Source: Icerya purchasi (Eukaryota > Arthropoda > Insecta > Hemiptera > Monophlebidae). Taken from it: 64,000 bases of DNA. The stretch lies in NCBI GenBank assembly GCA_039619475.1, contig CM077115.1, positions 506,003,352-506,067,351 on the forward strand. Direction: 5' to 3'. Positions 10,633 to 19,766 of the stretch are shown here, piece after piece (position 1 is the first letter of the stretch; every line of letters begins with the position of its first letter). The translations under genes and the position numbers were made by a program. Under the pieces are notes generated by a model that saw nothing but the letters and a program-made list of their open reading frames with translations, was not told the origin of the DNA and did no database searches.

Positions 10633-11300
10633 CAGGGGTGGATCCAGAGAGACATTTTGGAGTGGGAAATTATATGATTACTTAATAATATCTTCTACGG
10701 TAGGTAGTAGATTTGAGAAATACCCTTTGTGTTTCTTAAAGAAAATCAAACAGCGACCACCTCTTTAGAAGTTTAAAAATGTTCCTTAAAAATACATAAT
10801 TAATACAGTTTAATTTAAATTTTGTTTTATTTTTAGAGTTGAAAAATAAAACGAAGTTATAAAATTCTAGCTAAAATGGTAGTTTAGAAAATAGTAAATT
10901 ACTAGAAACAATAAAAAGGCAGTATTTCTTATTAGACTTTACCTCTTTTTTATTTTTGTTAGTAATCCGATCCGAATTCTTTGTCCGTAAGCAAGTATAA
11001 AAAAAAGCATATATATAGTTCTCATTGAACTATTTCTTATTTACATTGCAAAATAAAAATTTTAAATAAATAAAAAACACAAGAGATCGACGACAGTTGC
11101 GTTTAAACCCGAAACGTAACATTAACGGTTGTATTAGAAAACAGTGTTAAGTATTAGTTATTAAAATCCATAGGCAACATTGATACAAATCTTTTATGGT
11201 ATAAATTAAGTTTCTCTGTTGTAACAAATTTTTTCATCGAGGTTTTGGTTCTTTGGGAAGGATGCCCCTTATCTCACCCTTTTCCATGGTTCTGCCACTG
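10633..11300 (+). mobile_element. hAT-like non-autonomous element, copy 2
   Basis: Begins CAGGGGTGGATCCAGAG and ends ...GTTCTGCCACTG, whose reverse complement is CAGTGGCAGAACC, giving imperfect inverted termini. ATTAAG lies directly outside the right end and one base outside the left end, consistent with a 7-8-bp target duplication carrying one mutation. Internal sequence matches copies 1 and 3 over most of its length, including GTAATCCGATCCGAATTC. There is no coding capacity, so mobilisation would need a transposase from elsewhere. Confidence 0.78.
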
Positions 11301-13204
11301 ATTAAGATTTCATTTCGAAAAATAGTATGTAATAAATATTGTTCAATATAAATCGTAACAAACACAAAACATATAAAATTATATAAAAAACTGTTTATTA
11401 TTAAAAATAGCGACTAGTTTCGGACAGCTCTCTTGGTTCGTAATCATGGAGTTAAGTTCTAATAATAAACAACTTTTTTATGTGTTTTTTGTATGTTTTG
11501 TGTTAGTACGAGTTATTTTTAATATGAATACATGGGAAAGTTTTATAAAGTTCATTGTGAAACAACAGATTAAATATTATTCACTTTTTAATTCGCATTT
11601 TACATATATTCTTCCACTGTGTTCAGTTATAATCGCGATCTGCAAATAATATGGGTATAGCGTTATTAGCGTTGGAAAGAAATGTGCATTTTAAAGAGCG
11701 TTGTCCTGTTGCCGGTAAAAGCCCTTTTGTAGGCTTCGTTTTTCATGCGATACAACCGCCACGTTGTCCAACTCGACCTTTTTCTCAGCTGTCAAAAAAC
11801 CGGCTTTGTCCCTCCAATTGGAACATAGCTGTGTTCCGTAGATCGCACTATACATCGAATTAGAAATACATCCCATCTTCGGCCTCTGAATTATACGCTC
11901 GACGGATTGGTATATGTGTGGAAGGGGGAAAATTTTCCTTCGAACTCAATCAAAATTTCCTACAAAAACGGATATCAATAAAATGCACCCAAAAATTTGA
12001 TTTTCTTCGAACAGCATTTGGCTAAACGGAGATTACTTCAAGTTATTCGACGATTGCAAATTTTGAAGATGTAAAAAGTATCATCTTTTTTTTGTTGCAT
12101 GTAAATTATTTCGTGTCCGGTAAGCGAGAATCGCAATACGAATTCGTACGATACGGGGGACATTCTGACTTTGGAACCATCTGTTTGGTCTTTACGATTA
12201 TATTCATTTGTGTGGAATTTCTAGCGAACTAGACTGTAGTAAAAAAATACAAAAATGAAACGCAAGTTGTGATTGCGACTGTGCCAATCAAGACGCGTGT
12301 TTTGTTTTCTCCCCCTTTCTTCTTTGAAGAGAAAAAACAAGTAAATAATAAAATCAACGACAAAATAGAGGCAAATGTAAATAAAACCTAACTCACTAGA
12401 AAGAACGGTAACGCCGTTTCGATAATAAAGGAAACTTTTATTGAATGCAGCTGAAAATGATTAAGTATGTAAATAAATACGAACTTAATTACTCTTAAAC
12501 AATCAAATACCAACACTAATAGTAACCCGCTGTTTAATTTAAAAATTTAACTCATTATTATTATTCTGTATATAATTTCAATATTCGCTTTGAAAATTTG
12601 TCCGTAAAATTCGTTATTATTTTGTTAACTTAATCGTGCCTTTTATGCATTCGCCTATTACTTATCTATGTGGTGCCTCACTATTTCGCTGTAGCGCGTT
12701 TTCGGTTTTAATTGAGTGTATTCTGTTTTGCAAGCTGATGATCAGATATACTCAAAAACGTTTCTTTAAATGGAGCTATTTCTATTTATTAAGGTAAATT
12801 TATACTTATTTTTGTTTGTTAATAAGCGGAATTTATTTTATACTAATAAAATAGAGGCAACTCTTTAAAGAGTTTATCGAGCTTAGTTGAAATGTGTATA
12901 GATTTTTCTCAGATTTACTCTCTTTTCGGATAGAACTTATTAAGTTTATGCCAGTTTACATTAAAACATCTTTTTTTATTTTATTTATAATTTTTTCAGC
13001 CCTAACAGTTACATATTGTTATTCGTTTACATCAACTTTTTAAATATTATTTTTATTATACTGACAAAGGGATTTTTTTTTTTATACCTATATGCATATA
13101 TACATATATATACACAAAGATATATACACACATATATATATTAATTACTTAGAGAAAAATGTCCCAATTTTATGTAACGCAAAATGTCTCAATTTTATGT
13201 AAAG
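11301..13204. other. Non-coding stretch left of the BEL element
   Basis: Only short frames of about 60-70 codons are present (for example 11446-11649 and 11651-11863), without recognisable domains. The segment 11690-11880 is more GC-rich than its surroundings and unexplained. The last part carries TA/TATAC microsatellite sequence near 13085-13140. Confidence 0.5.
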
Positions 13205-13719
13205 TGTTTACGGTTAATTTCGAAATACTAAAATTCCGGATGTAAAAATTATATTTTTCAAAAAAAACACTCGAAAACTACGTAAGTCTAAGCGGACTTT
13301 TACGAAAACAAATACGTGGTCCTGAAAAGGACTATTTCAACAAAATGGTTACGAAATTCGGATTTAAAAACATTAAAATACGGGATGCACAACGAGGGTG
13401 ACAACGGGAAAAAACAAACGAAACACGTGGAAAAGAAACGACAACAAAAAACGGACTTACTACCAGTAACGCTGGTCAACAACAACTCAGGTAAAAAAGG
13501 ACTCGATCGCGAACGGTTGACGAGCGGCCATATTTAGTCCTTTTTTGCGTAGTGCCGCGGTAAACAAAAATGGTGGCTAGATCTAAATAACCAAAAAACG
13601 TGTCTCTGGCGAGAAAATAATATTAAAATCGAAATCGTTAAGCGGACGCGGCGTTTAAAAAATATTAAAAATAAATTAAAATAAATAGTGATTAAAATAG
13701 TGCAAATCTACTCTAAACA
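13205..13719 (-). repeat. 3' LTR of the BEL element (left end)
   Basis: This 515-bp LTR is nearly identical to the copy at 17631-18133. The differences seen are a 13-bp segment present only here (near 13612-13630) and a one-base difference in an A run. It has TG...CA ends and is bordered outside by TAAAG. In the minus orientation of the element it is the 3' LTR. Confidence 0.93.
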
Positions 13720-13723
13720 GCAC

Positions 13724-13733
13724 TCCCCCCCGG
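13724..13733 (-). promoter_or_regulatory. Candidate polypurine tract of the BEL element
   Basis: On the minus strand a G-rich purine run lies just inside the 3' LTR, separated from it by four bases. Polypurine tracts in this place prime plus-strand DNA synthesis. A perfect 8-bp hairpin (GATGAACC / GGTTCATC) lies next to it at 13733-13752. Confidence 0.6.
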
Positions 13734-13773
13734 ATGAACCGTGAGGTTCATCAGAGGGTAGGGATACCAAAGT

Positions 13774-16700
13774 TTAAGCGATGACGTTCATCCGGAAACG
13801 AGCAATTCTGGACGATGCGGAAAATCGCGGTACGCGCCAACTCCAAATCATTTTTGGACAGCCAACGATCCTTTGATTGCGTAAACGATCGGGACATTTT
13901 CCAGTAAGATCACATTTAAAAGTGCTGTCGCGCAATAAATCTGGGCCGATCAGCCATAATTCGGAGCAGGATAACGAGGAAACCGATAAGCCACGGGTAC
14001 CCAAATCGGCCGGGTTTTCTTTGGTATTGATATAACCCCACGAATCGAGAGGAACGATTTCAAGAATTTTTTTTACACGGTTCGATACGAACACCTTTAA
14101 ACTGTCCGGAGGTTTAGACAACCACGACAAAACTACCAATGAGTCACTAAACGCGTACGTCGCATGTATATTCAAAATTTTACTAACACGATCTAATAAA
14201 TTTGATAGTAATAGAACGGCCTGTAACTCTAACCTAGGAATCGTCCAATCCTTGATTGGCGCGACTTTAGTTTTCGCACACAGGAAAAACGATGAAATTT
14301 CGCCCTGACGGTTGACGCAACGCATGTAAACGACTGCGCTATAAGCCTTTTCCGAGGCGTCAGAAAATCCAATTAACTGTTTGGTCGCGACATCCAGAAA
14401 CGGAGTGTATGTCCGTTGTACTTTCAAGTTTTCGAGTGACGGTAATTCTGCGACGTACTTTCGAAATTCATTTGATAATTCTTCAGACACGGGATCATCC
14501 CAACTAATTCCTTCTTTCCGCAAGCGTTGAAGAAATATTTTCGCTCTTATGGTAACGGGCGCGACAAATCCGAGAGGATCGAATATCCTTGCGATCTGAG
14601 ATGACAGAATTCTCTTGGTTATCACCGACGGAGCCTCGAATGAATTATCTTGTAATTTTATACAGAAATTGTCGCTTTTTGGAAACCAAGAAAGGCCTAA
14701 TAGAGAAATAGTTTGTTCATGGATTTTTACAATATCACTACTTTTTACTAATTTAGGATTCATTTTATTTAACAAATCGGAAGAATTAGATTGATATTTT
14801 CTTAAAACGAAACCGGCAGATGACAGAATATCGTGTATGCGTTTCTGTAAATTAATAGCGTTTTCTACGGAGTCTGCTCCAGTAAGTAAATCGTCCATAT
14901 AGAAATCGTTAAGTATTGAATTAGCTACACAAGGCGAGGAACGTACGACCGATTTACCAAGAATTTCGAGACACTTCGTAGCTAAAAACGAAGCAGGCGT
15001 AGTTCCATATGTAACTGTATTTAAAGAATATTCCTTTACCTGGTGAGCCGTTTTATCGCGCCAAAAAATTCGTTGCCAACGTCGATCATCTGCATGAACC
15101 CATATACAGCGGTACATTTTTTCGATATCAGCGGAAAACGCAACTCGATGACTCCGAAAGCGTAATAATACATCAAATAATTCGGATTGAATAGTCGGAC
15201 CTTTCATAAGTGTATCGTTCAGCGACAGTCCGCTTTCCGTTCTAGAGCTCGCATTGAAAACTACTCGAAGCTTGGTTGTGGTGCTATTCGGACGAAAGAC
15301 AGCTCGGTGCGGTATGTAATAAGCATTCAGGGAAGCACTGTCGGTCAAAGTGGACATATGACCCAAATCTTCGTACTCAGCCATAAATTCGGAATACAAT
15401 TTTCGCATAGGTTCGGCTTGCCGCTTTTCGGAACGAAGTAGCTGAAAATAAGCGCATTTACGATTATCTTTAAGCGATTTCGGATCGATTTTGAATGGTA
15501 ATCTTACGGTGAATTTCCCGTTTAATTCCCTCGTGTAAGTGTTTTCAAAATGTCGAACACATTCTGATTCCTCCGCAGTTAATTTTTGTGACGCACAGTT
15601 TATATTTTCTATGTCCCAAAATTTCTTTAATTGCGTATCAATCTCAAGTGAAGTTAAATTACTATACGAAGCATGTGAAGCCGACGCACTATCCGGTTGT
15701 ATATTAGAAGGTAAACACCCGCTTAATATCCAACCAAATCGGGTCTTCCGGAAAGTTAAATCGTCCAATTTTTTCGTTTCGTTACACAAGCAAGATTCGA
15801 AATATTCAGCGCCCAACAAAATATCGATATTTGGGATATTAACGATGTCATTATAAAATACCGGGTCTGCTAATTTTAATTTTACGGATCGTTTACGAAT
15901 ATTTTTGAAAGACAAATTCGTTACTTTATATGCTAAAGCCGTTGCGGCGACTACGTCCGCATTAACGTTCAATTGGAAATTTACTGTTCGGGATTTTAAT
16001 TTTAAAAAACACGAATGACGCGAAAAAATTGAATTGTTACCGACTCCTTTTATTGTTACATTATCTGAGGAATTTGAAGTAGGTAACCGGAACTTTTTGA
16101 CGAATGCATCGGACACCAACGTAGGCTGTGAGCAGCTATCCAGTAGAATACGAGCGACGCCTCTAATTCCATTGCATTCAAAATTCACCATCGCGGACGG
16201 AAGTAATATTATTTTTCTGGTTGACGACGCGTTGACGCAGGATAAACTTGAGGCTGACGATGTATTATTTTCGGAAGAATTCATATACGCACTATTCGAT
16301 TCTGGAGTAACGTTAGCAGACTTCAACCGAGTTTCTTTTTCAAAATGCAATAAAGTGTGGTGCTTTCCACCACATCTGAAACATAACTTGGACGTGCAAT
16401 TAGCCATGGAATGGCCTATTCGGAAACATATAAAACATCGGCGGTTTGTTTTAATTATTTCGTAACGCTCAACGGGCGTCTTTCTTTTAAACGAATCGCA
16501 ATCGATCAATAAATGTTGTTGTTTACAAACGATACAAAGCGGTTTTGCGGAAACGTAAAAGGAATTTTTCAATGTCGATTTCGGTTTTACCTGGCAATCG
16601 ACTTTTCGGGATTCTAGATTGGAGGCTCGAACCTCCAGGAAACTTTTCAACGAGGCGAAAGACGGAAACTTAGTCTGGTCGAATAACGTATTTTCGAAAT

Positions 16701-17559
16701 CGTCGCGGGTTTTGTCGTCAAGACGCATAGAAACGAAATACGAAAGAAAAGAACTCCAATTATCGGGGTTTTCGCCACAAATTTTTAATCCCTTCAACGA
16801 TAAATCGACCTTATCGAGCATGTCCCGAAGTTCGTTTTCGGAGGCAATTTTTTTAATGGAAAACAGATCGCGAAAATGCATACGGATAATCAATCTGTTG
16901 TTGGCGTAACGATTTAAAACCCGATCCCAGGCTTCAACATACGCTTCATCCGATAGTCCTATGTCCTGAATTAACGCGGCTGCGTCACCTACTAGAGCTT
17001 GTTTGAGGTAATACATTTTCTGTATCGGCGGAATATTAGGCTCAAGGTGAACCAGATTTTCAAATAGCGATTTAAAATCTAAAAATTTTCGGTAATCTCC
17101 GTCGAATTTGGGGACAACAATTTTCGGTAATTTTGCAGAATTCGAATTTCCATTAGAATTATTTGTAAGCGACGTCTGAGTTATCGAATTAGAATCGAAC
17201 TTACCTCGAATTGTTTTTATCTTCGCTGCTGCATTACATACCATATTCTTAACGGCGATTTCGTCTTCTAACAATTTTTCTTCTTCCTGGTCGAGCTTAT
17301 TAGCATCGGAACTATCTAGTTTTTTGTACAATTGTTCAATTACGTCGACAAACTGACTTTTTAATTCAACCAACGTGGTCAAATGAAGTTCTAGTTGATT
17401 ACAAACTTCGCTGTCGATTTCACCGGAACTGACTTTTTCAATTTCATCAACGTGGCGAGTAATTCGACGCTGTACAGTACGTAGCTCACGTTTTAAGTCT
17501 TTCTCCGAAGACATTTCGCGAATGACATCGATAAAAAAAATATAAACAAAAATAAACAA
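13774..17559 (-). CDS. BEL/Pao Gag-Pol polyprotein, truncated before integrase
   Basis: The frame has 1261 codons; the better start is Met16 (MSSEKDLKREL). A coiled-coil-like N-terminus precedes a DUF1759-type Gag region at about 140-310 (VPKFDGDYRKFLDF). Cys/His knuckles lie at about 342-405. The aspartic protease region has LLDSCSQ near 472, with Cys where Gly is usual. Reverse transcriptase spans about 700-930, with FSADIEKMYRC near 808 and catalytic YMDD at 887-890. RNase H follows, with Asp1067, Glu1111, Asp1139 and NPADLGTRG near 1182. Family members usually run several hundred residues further, through a zinc-binding integrase; here the frame ends soon after RNase H. Beyond the TAA the same frame stays open for about 21 codons into the 3' LTR. 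Confidence 0.93.
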   Translation of the reverse strand: MFIFVYIFFIDVIREMSSEKDLKRELRTVQRRITRHVDEIEKVSSGEIDSEVCNQLELHLTTLVELKSQFVDVIEQLYKKLDSSDANKLDQEEEKLLEDEIAVKNMVCNAAAKIKTIRGKFDSNSITQTSLTNNSNGNSNSAKLPKIVVPKFDGDYRKFLDFKSLFENLVHLEPNIPPIQKMYYLKQALVGDAAALIQDIGLSDEAYVEAWDRVLNRYANNRLIIRMHFRDLFSIKKIASENELRDMLDKVDLSLKGLKICGENPDNWSSFLSYFVSMRLDDKTRDDFENTLFDQTKFPSFASLKSFLEVRASNLESRKVDCQVKPKSTLKNSFYVSAKPLCIVCKQQHLLIDCDSFKRKTPVERYEIIKTNRRCFICFRIGHSMANCTSKLCFRCGGKHHTLLHFEKETRLKSANVTPESNSAYMNSSENNTSSASSLSCVNASSTRKIILLPSAMVNFECNGIRGVARILLDSCSQPTLVSDAFVKKFRLPTSNSSDNVTIKGVGNNSIFSRHSCFLKLKSRTVNFQLNVNADVVAATALAYKVTNLSFKNIRKRSVKLKLADPVFYNDIVNIPNIDILLGAEYFESCLCNETKKLDDLTFRKTRFGWILSGCLPSNIQPDSASASHASYSNLTSLEIDTQLKKFWDIENINCASQKLTAEESECVRHFENTYTRELNGKFTVRLPFKIDPKSLKDNRKCAYFQLLRSEKRQAEPMRKLYSEFMAEYEDLGHMSTLTDSASLNAYYIPHRAVFRPNSTTTKLRVVFNASSRTESGLSLNDTLMKGPTIQSELFDVLLRFRSHRVAFSADIEKMYRCIWVHADDRRWQRIFWRDKTAHQVKEYSLNTVTYGTTPASFLATKCLEILGKSVVRSSPCVANSILNDFYMDDLLTGADSVENAINLQKRIHDILSSAGFVLRKYQSNSSDLLNKMNPKLVKSSDIVKIHEQTISLLGLSWFPKSDNFCIKLQDNSFEAPSVITKRILSSQIARIFDPLGFVAPVTIRAKIFLQRLRKEGISWDDPVSEELSNEFRKYVAELPSLENLKVQRTYTPFLDVATKQLIGFSDASEKAYSAVVYMRCVNRQGEISSFFLCAKTKVAPIKDWTIPRLELQAVLLLSNLLDRVSKILNIHATYAFSDSLVVLSWLSKPPDSLKVFVSNRVKKILEIVPLDSWGYINTKENPADLGTRGLSVSSLSCSELWLIGPDLLRDSTFKCDLTGKCPDRLRNQRIVGCPKMIWSWRVPRFSASSRIARFRMNVIA

Positions 17560-17605
17560 AATCGACTTACGTAATTAACAACAAATCCACTGGATTTACT
17601 TTTTA

Positions 17606-17623
17606 CATCCGGCCCGGAGGACC
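17606..17623 (-). promoter_or_regulatory. Candidate primer-binding site of the BEL element
   Basis: Just inside the 5' LTR on the minus strand, after a run of T residues, the sequence TGGTCCTCCGGGCCGG begins with TGG as tRNA-primed sites do. The complementary tRNA 3' end was not identified. The seven-base spacer from the LTR is longer than in many families. Confidence 0.45.
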
Positions 17624-17630
17624 AAAAAAA

Positions 17631-18133
17631 TGTTTACGGTTAATTTCGAAATACTAAAATTCCGGATGTAAAAATTATATTTTTCAAAAAAAAACACTCG
17701 AAAACTACGTAAGTCTAAGCGGACTTTTACGAAAACAAATACGTGGTCCTGAAAAGGACTATTTCAACAAAATGGTTACGAAATTCGGATTTAAAAACAT
17801 TAAAATACGGGATGCACAACGAGGGTGACAACGGGAAAAAACAAACGAAACACGTGGAAAAGAAACGACAACAAAAAACGGACTTACTACCAGTAACGCT
17901 GGTCAACAACAACTCAGGTAAAAAAGGACTCGATCGCGAACGGTTGACGAGCGGCCATATTTAGTCCTTTTTTGCGTAGTGCCGCGGTAAACAAAAATGG
18001 TGGCTAGATCTAAATAACCAAAAAACGTGTCTCTGGCGAGAATCGAAATCGTTAAGCGGACGCGGCGTTTAAAAAATATTAAAAATAAATTAAAATAAAT
18101 AGTGATTAAAATAGTGCAAATCTACTCTAAACA
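17631..18133 (-). repeat. 5' LTR of the BEL element (right end)
   Basis: This 503-bp LTR has the same TGTTTA...TAAACA ends as its partner and is bordered outside by TAAAG. In the minus orientation it would drive transcription of the element. No promoter motif was assigned. Confidence 0.93.
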
Positions 18134-19519
18134 TAAAGTTTGTTATATTTTGCAGAATTTTTGTTATTGTTATTTAAAAAATGTTACAATTTTATGTATC
18201 GAAAAAATGTCTTAATTTTATATAATGCAAGTTAAATGTTAGGATAGGATTTTTGTGATTATGTTATTTTTTTTGTTGATGCCTGTAAGAATTACGTTGT
18301 AAATTTTGATCATTTTATACAAAGTATAGAAGAGAAAGAGATAGAAATGAAAGCAGGAGGGATCAAGGGGCACAGCTCCTTGCGAGGCTAAAATAGCCGA
18401 ATTTATATATATATATATATATATATAAAATTTTGAACTCCGGATAAAAGTGTTAACAACACCACCACCGAATCTTATCCTTTCACAGTCTGCCTCGTTC
18501 TTACGCATCAGTTTCTCGCGTATTCTGCGGCTGTTGACATTTATTTTGTTTACCTCTGAGTTCCGGCAAATAATATCCTTTAAATCCTTCGATACGAATA
18601 TTCAAAAGTTCCAGCTTATGATACGTCTAGAACACGAACCACGGTTAGTCTGAATGCAGAAGCATCGTAAACCGACGAAAAAAATACTTATCTCTTCGCT
18701 GTTGTTCTTCAGTTGTTTAATATATCCAGCGTTGCACAGTTTTTTTTTTGTTCTTGCTTTTTTCGATCGGTCCAGGCTGGAATATGTTCCATTTCTCTTC
18801 GAAATCAGTTTTTCAACGTCACCATTTCACCTAAACAAGTGTGACTAAAAGATTCTCCATTAAAGATTACATTTAGTTGAATGTCGATGTTGGTATCCGA
18901 CATGATGAAGATACAACAACATGTTAATGTCGCGATTTATTATTTGTAAACTGTCGTTTACAATTGTGCGTGGGACTCCTCAAACGTATCAAAATGATAG
19001 TGTACTTATGCGTATCAGTTTATGAATTTTTTTTTTTTTTTGTTTTATCCAAATTAGAACGGTTGTATTGCTCGGTGAAATTAAAAATCAGTGCAGTCTT
19101 TATTATGGGAGATTATTATTATTAAAAATTTATCCGAGTGTGGTAGTCTGAAGCTATACGTGCGAAGCAGTAGTTGACAAAGAGGTATAATATGAGTATG
19201 GTTAATATCACCTACCTATAAACACACACACACACACACATACATATCAGTCTCTGTATATATCTTATCGTATTGCACACAAAATATTGTAGTATCGGCG
19301 AGTCAACGAATGAATGCTCAATATAATCAAGCGGTAGCGTTGTAGTATTTTTATACTTAACAGGGATTCCGACGAGTCCTCCAGCATTTTTAGAGTTCAG
19401 GACTTTAGTTAATAAGTAAGTGAGGGGATTTGGCAATAATCAGTTACTCGATATATTCTGTCAGGTCGAATGTTGTAAGGGAAACGTCAACACTTTGTGT
19501 TTATCGTTGATTTAAAATA
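18134..19519. other. Non-coding DNA with (TA)n microsatellite
   Basis: No supported gene. A (TA)n run lies at 18402-18427 and an (AC)n run near 19221-19238. Short frames at 18450-18850 carry no recognisable domain. Confidence 0.55.
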
Positions 19520-19764
19520 CAGGCTGCGGCAGCATAACTTGCTTTTTTTTAAAGGGGCACTTCTTTTCTACTAAATTTTGTTAAAGAGAAATAATAACAG
19601 AAAATTGAAATAAAACTGCGAGAAGGGAAGAAGCATACGTATTGCCCCAATGGGGGATCTAGAGTATCCGTTATTTTGAGTTTCTGTTATTATTTCTCTT
19701 TACAAAATTTAGTAGAAAAAAAGTGGCCCCTTTAAAAAAAAGGAAGTTATGCTGCTGCACACTG
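19520..19764. mobile_element. Palindromic MITE with TA duplication
   Basis: Two inverted arms of about 85 bp (19520-19604 and 19681-19764) enclose a 76-bp loop. The ends read CAGGCTGCGGCAGCATAACTT and, inverted, CAGTGTGCAGCAGCATAACTT. Each end abuts TA, consistent with a TA duplication as made by Tc1/mariner-type transposases. The arms also share the run TCTGTTATTATTTCTCTTTA in inverted form. It encodes no protein. The superfamily assignment rests on the TA flanks only. Confidence 0.82.
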
Positions 19765-19766
19765 TA

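Larger units (their letters stand above)
13205..18133 (-). mobile_element. BEL/Pao LTR retrotransposon lacking integrase
   Basis: Two direct long terminal repeats (13205-13719 and 17631-18133) bound a single Gag-Pol frame on the minus strand. Both LTRs begin TGTTTA and end TAAACA. The insertion is flanked by the 5-bp duplication TAAAG on each side, as expected for BEL/Pao integration. Total length is about 4.9 kb, short for BEL/Pao. The Pol frame stops after RNase H and no integrase domain is present, so this is an internally deleted copy that would depend on a relative for integration. The LTRs differ by little more than two indels, indicating a young insertion. Confidence 0.93.

Noticed and set aside
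13400..13540. Coding frames inside both BEL LTRs
   Set aside because: The same frame appears in both LTR copies because they are duplicates; LTRs of this type do not encode proteins.
15187..16909. Plus-strand open frames of 84-143 codons inside the BEL region
   Set aside because: They lie antisense to a Pol frame with clear RT and RNase H motifs and show no domains themselves.
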